From Olsenella sp. KGMB02461 (GTDB lineage: Bacteria > Actinomycetota > Coriobacteriia > Coriobacteriales > Atopobiaceae), in assembly GCF_012584445.1 (NCBI RefSeq), contig NZ_JABAHI010000012.1, positions 1 through 64,000 on the forward strand: 64,000 bases of DNA. The letters are read 5' to 3'. Shown piece after piece: positions 27,411 through 37,266 of this stretch (the stretch's first letter is position 1; the number at the start of each line of letters is the position of its first letter). The translations under genes were made by a program, and so were the position numbers. A model generated the notes under the pieces. That model saw only the letters and a list, made by a program, of their open reading frames with translations. It ran no database searches and was not told the origin of the DNA.

Positions 27411-28334
27411 CTAAGCGAAGGCCACCTGCTCTTTGAGGGACTCCACCAGCTCCAGAGGTGCGGGCTGAGTGCCCGACTGCATGGCATTGGCAGAGCCGGT
27501 GGCCATGGCAAGCACCAGAAGGTCCCTAAGCTCCATGGCGGTATCGGCGCCCAGGGCCAGCGCAGCCACCACCGAGTCGCCGCAGCCCACCGTGGAGGCT
27601 ACTTTGACCTTGGGCGACCGGGCTACCACCACGTTGTCCTTGTCCACATAGACCGCGCCGTCGCCGCCGCGGGAGACCACCACGCAAGAGATGCCGTCGT
27701 CTACCAGCGTGCGGGCTGCCTCCACAACCTTGTCGTCGGTATCGAGGGCGCGGCCCAGCATGGCGCCCAGCTCCACCTCGTTGGGCTTGATGAGGTAGGG
27801 CTTCGCCTCAAGGCCCTTCTCGAAGGCCTCGCCAGAGGCATCCAAAAAGACGCGGGCGCCAACAGAAGAGCAGGCCTCGATCCAGGTGCGATAGGTGTCG
27901 GCAGGGGCGTCGGCAGGCAGGCTGCCGCTCAGCACCACGATGTCTTGGGGGCAGATGAGGTCCAAGAGCACCTGGAGCATGGAGTCCAAGTCTGCTTCAG
28001 AGACGGTGGGGCCTGGCTCGTTGATGTCGGTGTTGGTGTGGCGCACCTCATCCACCACCTTGGTGTTGGTGCGGGTCTCGCCGGCCACCTCGAAGGCATG
28101 GCACTTGATGTGTGCTGCGTCCAACATCTGCTGGATGCGGGCGCCCACCGAGCCGCCCAGGAGGGCCAAGGCTTCGGACGAGCCGCCTAGAGCCTCTACC
28201 ACCTTGGTGACGTTGATGCCCTTGCCGCCGGGATCCTCGCGCAGCGTGCGTACGCGATTGACCTCGTCTAAGGCAAAGTCGTCCACATAAATAGTCTTGT
28301 CGAGAGCCGGGTTGAGCGTGACGGTGTAGATCAT
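27411..28334 (-). CDS. fruK: 1-phosphofructokinase (PfkB family)
   Basis: This 307-residue sugar kinase phosphorylates fructose-1-phosphate, or a related ketose phosphate such as tagatose-6-phosphate, to the bisphosphate. It starts MIYTVTLNPALDKTIYV, has the PfkB GGKGINV motif near residue 37, and near the end GCGDSVVAALALG with the catalytic aspartate. AAGGAAGG precedes the ATG at 28334; a TTG two codons earlier is less likely. No fructose PTS gene is adjacent, so its sugar supply is elsewhere, possibly the PTS genes at 51916 and 52287. Substrate choice within the family is not settled by sequence alone. Confidence 0.88.
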   Translation of the reverse strand: MIYTVTLNPALDKTIYVDDFALDEVNRVRTLREDPGGKGINVTKVVEALGGSSEALALLGGSVGARIQQMLDAAHIKCHAFEVAGETRTNTKVVDEVRHTNTDINEPGPTVSEADLDSMLQVLLDLICPQDIVVLSGSLPADAPADTYRTWIEACSSVGARVFLDASGEAFEKGLEAKPYLIKPNEVELGAMLGRALDTDDKVVEAARTLVDDGISCVVVSRGGDGAVYVDKDNVVVARSPKVKVASTVGCGDSVVAALALGADTAMELRDLLVLAMATGSANAMQSGTQPAPLELVESLKEQVAFA

Positions 28335-28436
28335 TGCCAATCCTTCCTTGAGGGCGTGCTAAGAAGAAGATATCAAAGTTCAGGTTGCTTTCATTACATA
28401 CCGGAGCCGCCTTAAGACTTCCAGTTTTGAGGCAGG

Positions 28437-28449
28437 TCGTTTCTCGGCA
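28437..28449 (+). repeat. Dispersed 13-mer copy
   Basis: TCGTTTCTCGGCA matches the consensus at 11 of 13 positions. It lies between the divergent fruK and patatin genes. Confidence 0.6.
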
Positions 28450-28547
28450 GCCAGGGGAGGTCCGCGCAAGCTGGTATCCTGTGACGGTTACCCATTCCAC
28501 TCCAAGCGGGGGCACAAAGGCCTGGTGCCTGCCCCGAAGGGATAGGC

Positions 28548-29456
28548 ATGAAGTCATTGTCGAACCAAAACGTGGCGCTGGTTCTTGAGGGCGGCGGCCT
28601 TCGCGGCATGTTCACCGCCGGCGTGTTGGACGTGTTTTTGGAACAAGGCTTTGTAGGCTTTAGCCACATCTACGGCGTCTCAGCCGGAGCCATCAACGGC
28701 GCCAATTTCAAAGCGGGCCAGATCGGCAGGTTTTGCCGCGACACCTTGGCCTTCAGAGATAACCCCGAGTTCATGAGCTTGGCCAGCCTGGCGCTCACCG
28801 GCAACATCACCGGCCGGGAGTTTCTCTTCACCAAGGTCAACACTTCGCTGGATCCCTTTGACTACGCTCGTTTCAACGCCAATCCGGTGCCCTTTACCGC
28901 CGTGGCCTCGGACCTCACCTTTGGCACGGCGGCCTATCTGGAGGTGAGCCGGCTTCCTGAGCAAATGGACATCATCGTGGCCTCCTCCTCGCTGCCCTGT
29001 CTCTCAGAGATCGTCACCTGGGAAGGCCGTCGCCTGCTGGACGGCGGCACCTGCGACTCTGTTCCGGTGGAGCGCGCTTTGGCGGAGGGCGCGCAGCGGC
29101 TCATCGTGGTGCTCACCCAGCACAGGGGCTATCGCAAGTCCTCAGCCTACTCGCTCATGCAGGTAGCTCGACGGCTCTATGGCGACTACCCCTACTACCT
29201 TGAGGCCTTGGCCAGCCGAGGAGAGCGCTACAACCGGCAGCTGGACCACGTCTTTGAGCTGGAGGCTGCCGGAGTTGCCCATGTGGTGGCGCCTTCGGCG
29301 CCGGTGGAGCTGGACCTTCTGGAGGAAGACGGCTCCAAGCTGCTGGAGCTCTATGTGGACGGCCGCCGCATGGCCATGGGGCTGCTTCAAGAGCTAGGCG
29401 TGGTGCCGGCCGTCCATCCTGCGGCGGTATCCGCGTGTGAAGAAGGCGCGAACTAG
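28548..29456 (+). CDS. Patatin-like phospholipase family protein
   Basis: This 302-residue protein has the patatin oxyanion motif GGGLRG at residues 15-20, nucleophile Ser45 in GVSAG, and the catalytic aspartate at Asp165 in LLDGGTCDS, so the Ser-Asp dyad is intact. No signal peptide is seen, so it is likely a cytoplasmic acyl hydrolase of the bacterial YlbK/YjjU type. GAAGGGATAGG precedes the ATG. It is a single gene between fruK (divergent) and rplM. Confidence 0.9.
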   Translation: MKSLSNQNVALVLEGGGLRGMFTAGVLDVFLEQGFVGFSHIYGVSAGAINGANFKAGQIGRFCRDTLAFRDNPEFMSLASLALTGNITGREFLFTKVNTSLDPFDYARFNANPVPFTAVASDLTFGTAAYLEVSRLPEQMDIIVASSSLPCLSEIVTWEGRRLLDGGTCDSVPVERALAEGAQRLIVVLTQHRGYRKSSAYSLMQVARRLYGDYPYYLEALASRGERYNRQLDHVFELEAAGVAHVVAPSAPVELDLLEEDGSKLLELYVDGRRMAMGLLQELGVVPAVHPAAVSACEEGAN

Positions 29457-29488
29457 AGATCTACCGGTGCTTTTGGGCTCAGTTCGTG

Positions 29489-29494
29489 TACAAT
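29489..29494 (+). promoter_or_regulatory. Probable -10 element for rplM-rpsI
   Basis: TACAAT lies 80 bp before the rplM start. No convincing -35 is seen. The leader that follows has TTCTTTT (29503-29509) able to pair with AAAAGAA (29530-29536), a possible autoregulatory hairpin. Confidence 0.4.
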
Positions 29495-29568
29495 CAGTGA
29501 GCTTCTTTTGCAGAGCCCCGTAACCTCGTAAAAGAATCCGCACTACTCAAGTAAGAGGAGTTCTATCC

Positions 29569-30006
29569 ATGAAGTCGACCAAGTACGCCAAGCCCGGCGA
29601 GGTCGCCCGCAATTGGGTCCTCATCGACGCTGACGGCGCCATCCTGGGCCGTCTGGCTACGCAGATCGCCACTATTCTGCGTGGCAAGAACAAGCCGCAG
29701 TACACCCCCCACACTGACACCGGCGATTACGTCATCGTCATCAATGCCGATAAGGTCCAGCTTACCGGCAACAAGGCTGCTAAGAAGAGCTACTGGCGTT
29801 ATTCCGGCTGGCTGGGCGGTCTCAAGACCGAGTCCTTCGAGGAGGCCATGGCCAAGCACCCCGAGCGCGTCATCGAGCACGCTGTCAAGGGCATGCTCCC
29901 CAAGACCACTCTCGGTCGTCAGCAGTTTGGCAAGCTCAAGGTCTACGCTGGCCCCGAGCATCCCCATGCTGCCCAGAACCCCGTCAAGATCGAGCTGGAG
30001 GGCTAA
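29569..30006 (+). CDS. rplM: Ribosomal protein L13
   Basis: L13 is an early-assembling 50S subunit protein. The 145-residue sequence shows [43 protein letters not shown] and the C-terminal [15 protein letters not shown], all hallmarks of the family. AAGAGGAG lies upstream of the ATG. rpsI follows after 3 bp, the usual rplM-rpsI operon. Confidence 0.98.
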   Translation: MKSTKYAKPGEVARNWVLIDADGAILGRLATQIATILRGKNKPQYTPHTDTGDYVIVINADKVQLTGNKAAKKSYWRYSGWLGGLKTESFEEAMAKHPERVIEHAVKGMLPKTTLGRQQFGKLKVYAGPEHPHAAQNPVKIELEG

Positions 30007-30009
30007 TCC

Positions 30010-30405
<396 letters not shown>

Positions 30406-30445
30406 TCCGCAGGTTTTCTGCGAACCCAGCGAAGATTCGCATTTC

Positions 30446-30474
30446 AAAGGCCCGTCCTGGCGACGGGCCTTTTT
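30446..30474 (+). terminator. Terminator of rplM-rpsI
   Basis: AAAGGCCCGTC and GACGGGCCTTT form an 11-bp perfect stem around CTGGC, followed by further T residues. It begins about 40 bp after the rpsI stop. Confidence 0.95.
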
Positions 30475-30589
30475 ATGTTCGCTAGGATAAGACATGTTTA
30501 ATAGGATCGGGCATTATATCTATAGTCATCAATAGAAGTGCCCGCCGAGGCGTCCCGCACGCTCCACATTCGTTCCTAAGGGAGAGCCC

Positions 30590-31927
30590 ATGAAGTACTT
30601 TGGCACCGACGGTTTTCGCGGCCGCGCAAACGAAGGCTTAAATGTCGAGCAGGCCTTCAAGATCGGCCGCTACATTGGCTATCACTACGGCCTCGAGCAG
30701 GGTCGAAAGGCCCGCATCGTCATTGGCAAAGACACCCGCCGCTCCAGCTATATGTTCGAGGCAGCCTTGATCTCGGGTCTTGTGGCCTCAGGCGCCGATG
30801 TCTACATGCTCCACGTTATCCCCACCCCCGGCGTGTGCTACGAGGTCTGCGACGGCAACTTTGACTGCGGCATCATGATCACCGCCAGCCACAACCCCTT
30901 CTACGACAACGGCATCAAGCTGGTGAACCGCGAGGGCTTCAAGATGGACGAGTCTGTCTTGGAGCGCGTGGAGGCCTACATCGACGGCGAGTTCGAGGTG
31001 CCTTTGGCCACCGGCAATGAGATCGGCTGCACCGTCGACTACATGCAGGGCCGCAACCGCTACATCGCTCACCTCATCGCCAGCGCCAACTTCTCCCTTC
31101 AGGGCGTCAAGGTGGGCCTGGACTGCGCCAACGGCGCCGCCTCATCGGTGGCCAAGCCCGTGTTCGATGCCCTGGGCGCCGACGTCCGCGTCATCAACAA
31201 CGCCCCCGACGGCTTCAACATCAACGTGGACTGCGGCTCCACCCATATCGAGCGCCTCCAGCGCCTGGTGGTAGAGCAGGGCCTGGACGTGGGCTTTGCC
31301 TATGACGGCGACGCCGACCGCTGCTTGGCAGTGGACGAGCGAGGCCACGTGGTGGACGGCGACCTCATCCTCTATGTGTGCGGCAAGTACCTCAACAAGC
31401 ACGGCCGTCTGGCGGGCGGCACGGTGGTGCCCACCGTCATGAGCAACTTCGGCTTCCTCAAGGCGCTCGACATCGCCCAGCTCAACTACGAGACCACCGC
31501 AGTGGGCGACAAGAACGTCTTTGCCTGCATGCGCGAGAACGGCTATTCGCTGGGCGGCGAGCAGTCTGGCCACATCATCTTCGGCGATATCGAGAAGACC
31601 GGCGACGGCATCATGACCTCTTTGCGCATCATGGAAGTCATCCGTGCCGAGCGCGAGACCCTCTCCGAGCTGGTCCGCCCCGTCAAGCTCTTCCCCCAGC
31701 GCCTCGTCAATGTCACGGTGGCCGATAAGGACGCGGCCCTGGAGGCTGCCAGCGTCGCCGAGGCCATCGCCGCAGCAGAGGCTGAGCTTCAAGGCAACGG
31801 CCGCATCCTGGTGCGCCCATCTGGCACAGAGCCGCTCATCCGCGTCATGGTGGAGGCGGAGACCGAGCAGGTGGCCGATCGCTTGGCCTCTGAGGTGGCA
31901 GAAGCCGTGGGCGCCGCCACTGCCTAG
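30590..31927 (+). CDS. glmM: Phosphoglucosamine mutase
   Basis: GlmM converts glucosamine-6-phosphate to glucosamine-1-phosphate for peptidoglycan precursor synthesis. The 445-residue protein starts KYFGTDGFRGRAN, has the phosphorylated Ser100 in TASHNP, the Mg2+-binding DGDADR at residues 239-244, a substrate loop GGEQSGH and the phosphate-binding RPSGTEPLIRV. glmS, the preceding step in the pathway, follows after 57 bp, and AGGGAG precedes the ATG. Confidence 0.97.
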   Translation: MKYFGTDGFRGRANEGLNVEQAFKIGRYIGYHYGLEQGRKARIVIGKDTRRSSYMFEAALISGLVASGADVYMLHVIPTPGVCYEVCDGNFDCGIMITASHNPFYDNGIKLVNREGFKMDESVLERVEAYIDGEFEVPLATGNEIGCTVDYMQGRNRYIAHLIASANFSLQGVKVGLDCANGAASSVAKPVFDALGADVRVINNAPDGFNINVDCGSTHIERLQRLVVEQGLDVGFAYDGDADRCLAVDERGHVVDGDLILYVCGKYLNKHGRLAGGTVVPTVMSNFGFLKALDIAQLNYETTAVGDKNVFACMRENGYSLGGEQSGHIIFGDIEKTGDGIMTSLRIMEVIRAERETLSELVRPVKLFPQRLVNVTVADKDAALEAASVAEAIAAAEAELQGNGRILVRPSGTEPLIRVMVEAETEQVADRLASEVAEAVGAATA

Positions 31928-31984
31928 CATCCCTTCGAGAAACCCGTCTATACGTTCGCTTCTTAGAGCAGAGGAGACCTGCCT

Positions 31985-33829
31985 ATGTGCGGCATTGTTG
32001 GCTATACCGGCACCAAGCAAGCGTTGCCCTTCCTACTTCAAGGCCTCGAGACCCTCGAGTATCGCGGCTATGACTCTGCAGGCGTTGCCCTAGAGCAGGC
32101 AGACGGCCACCTCCTGCAAATCAAGTGCAAGGGCCGCGTGGCTGCCCTGCGCGAGCTCTGTGGCGCCTATGAAACCGCCTCCACCTGCGGTATCGCCCAT
32201 ACTCGCTGGGCCACCCACGGCGAGCCCTCAGACGTCAACGCCCATCCCCACCAGGATTGCTCTCACAAGATCTCCGTGGTGCACAACGGCATCATCGAGA
32301 ACTACCAGGCGCTCACCGCAGAGCTTCAAGAGGCCGGCCACAGCTTCGTGTCTCAAACGGACACCGAGGTTATCGCCCACCTCATCGAAGAGGCCATGGA
32401 GGGCCCTGCAAAGGGCGACCTTTTGGCGGCCCTGTCTTTGGCGTGCACCCGCCTCGAGGGCTCCTGGGCCATCGCATGCCTCAGCGCAGACGACCCTGGC
32501 CGCATTGTCTGCGCGCGCAAGGGTTCGCCCCTGGTCATCGCCACCACTGCCGATGGCACCTATGCCGCCTCAGACGTCACCGCCCTGGCAGGCATTGCCC
32601 AGGAGGTCGTCTACCTGGACGACGGCCAGCTGGCGCGGCTGGAGCCCACGGGCCAGTGCCAGGTCTTCGCTTCAGATCTGGAGCCTGTGGCCACCCCTGA
32701 GACCTACTCGGTGGATTGGGACGCCTCTGCCGCTTCCATGGGCGACTACCCCGACTTCATGGCCAAAGAGATCGCCGAGCAGCCAGAGGCCATCGAGCGC
32801 CTGCTCAAGGGGCGCCTGGGACCTTCTGGCATCCGTCTGGACGAGCTGGACCTCACCAACGAGGAGATCGCCGCCATCGACCGCATCTACATCGTGGCCT
32901 GCGGCACCTCCTACCACGTGGGCCTCATTGCCCGCACCCTCATCGAGTCCTGGGCCAAGGTGCCCGTGACTGTGGAGCCCGCCAGCGAGTTCAACTACCA
33001 AGACGTCCTGGTCACCGACCATACCCTCTGCATCATCATCACCCAGTCCGGCGAGACGGCAGACACGCTGGCCTCGGCTCGCAAGATGCACGCCGCCGGC
33101 GCCAAGGTCATCGCCATCACCAACGTCATTGGCTCTTCGGCCGCCCGCGAGGCAGACGGCGTGGTCTACATCCAGGCCGGCCCCGAGGTGGCGGTGGCGT
33201 CCACCAAGGCCTACACCGCCCAGATGGTGGCCTCCATGCTGGTGGCGCTCTTCTTGGCCCAGCACAACGGCTCTCTGGGCATTCGCGAGGTCCAGCGCCG
33301 CTTCCATGACCTGGAGCGGGTGCCCGACCTTATCCGCACGGTGCTTTCCCGTGCCTGGCAAGACGAGGCTGCGTCCCGCGCCTTTGTGAACGCCCGCTCG
33401 TCGCTCTTCCTGGGCCGCGGCATCGCTTCCACCACGGCGGCCGAGGGCGCGCTGAAGCTCAAGGAGATCAGCTACCTGCACGCCGAGGCCTATCCCGCCG
33501 GCGAGATGAAGCACGGTCCCATCGCCCTTATCGACCCGGGCTACCCGGTGGTCGTGGTGTGCCCCGACGATCGCGTGCGCTACAAGACCATCTCCAACAT
33601 TCAAGAGGTCAAGGCCCGCGGGGCCACCGTGGTGTCGGTAGCCACCGACGGCGATCAAAAAGTGGCCCAGCTCTCCGACTACCTGCTGCTGGTCCCCCCT
33701 GCGCCGGACTTCTGCGTTCCGGTGATCGCGGTGGTGCACCTGCAAATGCTGGCCCGCTATGTGGCCCTGGCCCGCGGCTGCGACGTGGACAAGCCCCGCA
33801 ACCTGGCCAAGTCGGTCACGGTGGAGTAG
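31985..33829 (+). CDS. glmS: Glutamine-fructose-6-phosphate aminotransferase
   Basis: GlmS makes glucosamine-6-phosphate from fructose-6-phosphate and glutamine. The 614-residue protein has the N-terminal nucleophile Cys2 (MCGIVGYTG), the glutaminase motifs HTRWATHG and HNGIIENY, two SIS sugar-isomerase domains (TSYHVGL and SGETADTLAS), and the C-terminal KPRNLAKSVTVE. With glmM upstream, two consecutive steps toward UDP-GlcNAc are encoded together. AGAGGAG lies before the ATG. No glmS-type ribozyme is apparent in the short spacer. Confidence 0.98.
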   Translation: MCGIVGYTGTKQALPFLLQGLETLEYRGYDSAGVALEQADGHLLQIKCKGRVAALRELCGAYETASTCGIAHTRWATHGEPSDVNAHPHQDCSHKISVVHNGIIENYQALTAELQEAGHSFVSQTDTEVIAHLIEEAMEGPAKGDLLAALSLACTRLEGSWAIACLSADDPGRIVCARKGSPLVIATTADGTYAASDVTALAGIAQEVVYLDDGQLARLEPTGQCQVFASDLEPVATPETYSVDWDASAASMGDYPDFMAKEIAEQPEAIERLLKGRLGPSGIRLDELDLTNEEIAAIDRIYIVACGTSYHVGLIARTLIESWAKVPVTVEPASEFNYQDVLVTDHTLCIIITQSGETADTLASARKMHAAGAKVIAITNVIGSSAAREADGVVYIQAGPEVAVASTKAYTAQMVASMLVALFLAQHNGSLGIREVQRRFHDLERVPDLIRTVLSRAWQDEAASRAFVNARSSLFLGRGIASTTAAEGALKLKEISYLHAEAYPAGEMKHGPIALIDPGYPVVVVCPDDRVRYKTISNIQEVKARGATVVSVATDGDQKVAQLSDYLLLVPPAPDFCVPVIAVVHLQMLARYVALARGCDVDKPRNLAKSVTVE

Positions 33830-33834
33830 CGCCC

Positions 33835-34389
33835 ATGGCATTTGCTGGCGTAGGCGTAGACCTGGTGGAGATCGCGCGCATGGAGGAGGCCATCATCCGC
33901 CGCCCCCGCCTCAAGCGCCGCCTGTTCACCGACGCCGAGCGCGCCTACTGCGAGCGTCGCGCCCGTCCCGCCGAGCACTATGCCGCCCGTTTCGCCGCCC
34001 GCGAGGCGGTGCTCAAGGCCCTGGGCACGGGTTTTGCCGGCATGGGTTTCAAGGACGTGGAGGTGGTGGTGGACGAGCGCACCGGCGCCCCTTCCGCCCG
34101 CCTCTCCGGAGCCGCCGCGGCACGAGCCCAAGAGCTCGGGGTACAAGAGGTAGCGCTGTCGCTTTCCCACACCCGGGAGGTGGCGGTGGCCAACGCCGTG
34201 CTGGTGACGGAGTCTGCGCGCCCTAAAGCTGCCGAGAAACCCGACCCCAAGCGAGAGATGGCCGCCTCGTTCCGGGAGGCCCGCTCCATCCTGGACGAGC
34301 TGGAGCGCGTCTCAGAAGACGAGCTCCACTCCCTCGAGACCTCCTCTGAGGCCTCCTCATCGCACCCTGCCTCCCCTCCAAAGGAGTGA
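33835..34389 (+). CDS. acpS: Holo-[acyl-carrier-protein] synthase with C-terminal extension
   Basis: AcpS transfers 4'-phosphopantetheine from CoA to apo-ACP. The core has the metal-binding GVGVDLVEI (Asp9) and FAAREAVLKALGTG, and ends near residue 125 in LSLSHTREVAVANAVL. AcpS is usually about 120-130 residues. This protein has 184, with an extra tail of about 55 charged and Ser-rich residues that contains an exact copy of the dispersed 13-mer (34230-34242) read as AEKP. It follows glmS by 5 bp and precedes nnr by 4 bp. Confidence 0.92.
   Translation: MAFAGVGVDLVEIARMEEAIIRRPRLKRRLFTDAERAYCERRARPAEHYAARFAAREAVLKALGTGFAGMGFKDVEVVVDERTGAPSARLSGAAAARAQELGVQEVALSLSHTREVAVANAVLVTESARPKAAEKPDPKREMAASFREARSILDELERVSEDELHSLETSSEASSSHPASPPKE
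34230..34242 (-). repeat. Exact dispersed 13-mer inside acpS
   Basis: TGCCGAGAAACCC is an exact reverse-orientation copy, in the codons for Ala-Glu-Lys-Pro just behind the conserved AcpS domain. Confidence 0.85.
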
Positions 34390-34393
34390 TCCC

Positions 34394-36040
34394 ATGCAAC
34401 CTGTGCTCAATATCGAGGACGTACGTCAGGTGGAGCAGTCGCTCACCCTGGAAGGCGTGAGCTTGGCCGAGCTTATGCGTCGCGCCGGTCATGCCGTGGC
34501 CCAGGAGGTGCTGGCGTCCCGTCCCCAAAGGGTCGCCATCCTCTGCGGCACAGGCAACAACGGCGGCGACGGCTGGGTGGCTGCCGAGCGCCTCCATGAA
34601 GCCGGGGTGGCCGTGCAGGTGGTGGCGCCCCAAGACCCCCAGGATCTCAAGAGCTCGCTGGCCCTTATGGTGGCCAAGAGCGCGGTGGCTGCAGGCGTGA
34701 GCTATACGGTGGCTCCTAGCACCGACGAGCTGGCGGCGCTGCTCTCCTCTTCAGACGTCGTGGTGGATGCGCTTTTGGGCACCGGTTTCCACGGCGCCCC
34801 TGCGGCCCCCTTCGACCTTTGGATCCAGGAGGTCAACCGCACTTCTGCCACGGTGGTGGCAGTGGATGTGCCCAGCGGCCTTTCGGCCCAAACCGGCCAT
34901 GCTCCCGGCCAAGCGGTCTACGCGGACACCACGGTGACCATGATCTCCCTCAAGCCCGGCCTCATCTCCGGCCGCGGCCGCGACCTTTGCGGCTCCATCG
35001 TGCTGGCCCCTCTAGCCTCGCAAACCGACCGCCTGGTGGTCGAGGCAGACCCCGTGGCGTGGCGCTGCGACGCCCAGGACTATCTGGAGGTGCTGCCCTG
35101 CGACACCCAGGATATCGACAAGTACTCCCGCGGCTCGGTGCTGGTGGTGGCTGGCTCTTTGCGCTTCCCTGGCGCGGCCGTCATGGCAGCCCAGGCGGCA
35201 GCTCGTGCGGGCGCCGGCTACGTGACGCTGGTGGTGCCCGACCGCGTCGCTACCGTCTGCCGCACCCACCTCTTGGAGATCCCCGTGGTAGGCATGCCCT
35301 CTACGCCTGAGGGGCAATTCTCGGTAGAGGGAAAGGCCCAGATCGTGCACATGGCAGAGAAGGCCTCGGCCGTGCTCTGCGGCCCCGGTATGGGGGTGAG
35401 CGCAGACACGGTGGCGGTGACCTCGGCGCTTCTGGAGTGCTCGCGCCCTCTGGTGCTCGATGCCGACGCCTTGAACGCCCTGGGCCGCATGACCACCAAC
35501 CGCCTGGACAACTTCCCCGAGCTCATTCGCCGAGAAGCGCCCCTAGTGCTCACGCCTCATCGTCGGGAGCTGGGACGCATTGCCGGTACCCCTAACGATC
35601 CTCCCGACTCTTTGACGGCGGCCCTGGAAGCGGCTCGCCGGGTGGTCTGGGCCGACGGGGGCACCGACATCTGCGTGGTGGCCAAAGGCGAGGCCACCGG
35701 CTGCGTGGGGGTGGAGATCGCCCTTCTGCCCAAGCCGGGCCCTGCTGCGCTGGCTACTGCCGGCTCGGGCGATGTGCTGGCGGGCGCCATGGCAGCCACG
35801 CTGGCCCGCGGCCTTGAGTCCAACGAGCTCCTGCCCCTTCTGTGCGCCTATGCCTGCGAGGTCCATGGGTTGGCGGGCACGCTGGCCGCCGAGAGCTGCG
35901 GCAGCCGCGGGGTGATGGCCTCTGACGTCATCGCCTGTCTGGGGCTGGCTTCAGATGCAATGGAGGAATCGGTGTCCATGGCGGTGTCGGGCGCAGCCCA
36001 AGAGGGCGATGCGGCTCACCCGCAGGTCTCAGGGAGGTAA
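34394..36040 (+). CDS. nnr: Bifunctional NAD(P)H-hydrate epimerase / ADP-dependent dehydratase
   Basis: The enzyme repairs hydrated NAD(P)H. The N-terminal half (to about residue 220) is the YjeF_N epimerase with GNNGGDGWVAAERL and AVDVPSGLSAQTG. The C-terminal half is the ribokinase-like dehydratase with GPGMGVSADT, LDADALNALG and the ADP/Mg-binding TAGSGDVLAGAMAA. The fused two-domain form, 548 residues, is common in bacteria. It sits between acpS and alr, closely spaced in one operon. Confidence 0.95.
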   Translation: MQPVLNIEDVRQVEQSLTLEGVSLAELMRRAGHAVAQEVLASRPQRVAILCGTGNNGGDGWVAAERLHEAGVAVQVVAPQDPQDLKSSLALMVAKSAVAAGVSYTVAPSTDELAALLSSSDVVVDALLGTGFHGAPAAPFDLWIQEVNRTSATVVAVDVPSGLSAQTGHAPGQAVYADTTVTMISLKPGLISGRGRDLCGSIVLAPLASQTDRLVVEADPVAWRCDAQDYLEVLPCDTQDIDKYSRGSVLVVAGSLRFPGAAVMAAQAAARAGAGYVTLVVPDRVATVCRTHLLEIPVVGMPSTPEGQFSVEGKAQIVHMAEKASAVLCGPGMGVSADTVAVTSALLECSRPLVLDADALNALGRMTTNRLDNFPELIRREAPLVLTPHRRELGRIAGTPNDPPDSLTAALEAARRVVWADGGTDICVVAKGEATGCVGVEIALLPKPGPAALATAGSGDVLAGAMAATLARGLESNELLPLLCAYACEVHGLAGTLAAESCGSRGVMASDVIACLGLASDAMEESVSMAVSGAAQEGDAAHPQVSGR

Positions 36041-36045
36041 GCCTC

Positions 36046-37254
36046 ATGGCGGCTGGTTATGGCTCTTCTCGGTATGGGGAGGCAGAGGGGGCGCGCCCCT
36101 CGGTAGCCCGATGCCCTGAGACGCGCTGGAGCTGGGTGGAGATCGACAGAGGCGCGCTTCGCGCCAACGTGCGGGCCTACAAGAAGCTGTTGGGCCGCAA
36201 CACCAAGATGATGTGCGTGGTCAAGGCCGATGCCTATGGCCATGGCGCGGCGGTCTGTGCGCCCATCATGGCCTCTGCCGGGGCCGATGCCTTCGCGGTG
36301 GCCACAGTGCAAGAGGGCGTCGAGCTGCGGGAGTTCGTGGACAAGCCCATCTTGCTGCTCTCCCAGCCGCCTCAGGAGTCCATCCCGGACCTTTTGGCCT
36401 ACGACATCATGCCTTCGGTCTATACCATCGAGTTTGCGCTGGCCTTTGGCGAGTACGCCGCCAATGCGGGGACCCAGGGCCACTATCATCTGGCGCTGGA
36501 CACTGGCATGACGCGCATTGGCGTGCGCTACCAAGACGCCGTGGACTTCAGGCGCGCCGTGGACTTCCACAGCGGCCTGGTGTGCGAGGGCACCTTCACC
36601 CACTTCGCCACCGCAGACGTGGTGGGCGACTGGGACTGGGAGCTTCAGCGGGCGCACTTTGACGAGGCCGTCGCCAATCTGCGAGAGGCGGGCTTTGATC
36701 CGGGGCTGGTGCACTGCGACAACACCCCCTCGGTGGTGCTGCACTCAGACACCCACTACGACATGGTGCGCGTGGGCGTGGGGCTCTATGGGCTTCACCC
36801 CTGCGACGCCTCTGAGCCCCTTGTCGACTTGAAGCCGGTGATGAGCGTGCGGGCGCGGGTGACCCGGGCCCAATATCCGCCAGTGGGGGCCGGGGTGTCC
36901 TACGGCATGACCTACCGGGTGCCCAAGTCTTCCATCCAAATTGCCACGGTGCCTCTGGGCTATGCCGACGGCTATTCGCGCACCCTCTCCAACAAGGCCG
37001 ACGTCATCGTGGCCGGCCAGCGCCACCATCAAGTGGGAAACGTGTGCATGGACCAGTTCATGTTCGCCGTGGATGTGAACGAGAACCGCTCCTATGCCCC
37101 CTCTGCCCCGGTGGAGGAGGGCGACCTGGTGACCATTATGGGCGCCGACGGCCGCGAGCGCATCTCGGCAGAGGAGCTGGCAGAGCTTCGCGGCACCATC
37201 AACTACGAGGTGGTCTGCGACTTCGGCCTGCGCCTGGAGAAGGTCTACGTCTAG
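36046..37254 (+). CDS. alr: Alanine racemase
   Basis: Alr makes D-alanine for peptidoglycan. The 402-residue PLP enzyme has the Schiff-base lysine Lys60 in [10 protein letters not shown], the second catalytic residue Tyr286 in GVSYGMTYR, and the [15 protein letters not shown] elements. The first 25 residues are a polar extension not needed for the fold. GGGAGG precedes the ATG, and nnr ends 5 bp before. The nnr-alr neighbourhood is widespread in Gram-positive bacteria. Confidence 0.96.
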   Translation: MAAGYGSSRYGEAEGARPSVARCPETRWSWVEIDRGALRANVRAYKKLLGRNTKMMCVVKADAYGHGAAVCAPIMASAGADAFAVATVQEGVELREFVDKPILLLSQPPQESIPDLLAYDIMPSVYTIEFALAFGEYAANAGTQGHYHLALDTGMTRIGVRYQDAVDFRRAVDFHSGLVCEGTFTHFATADVVGDWDWELQRAHFDEAVANLREAGFDPGLVHCDNTPSVVLHSDTHYDMVRVGVGLYGLHPCDASEPLVDLKPVMSVRARVTRAQYPPVGAGVSYGMTYRVPKSSIQIATVPLGYADGYSRTLSNKADVIVAGQRHHQVGNVCMDQFMFAVDVNENRSYAPSAPVEEGDLVTIMGADGRERISAEELAELRGTINYEVVCDFGLRLEKVYV

Positions 37255-37266
37255 GAAGGAACGCCC

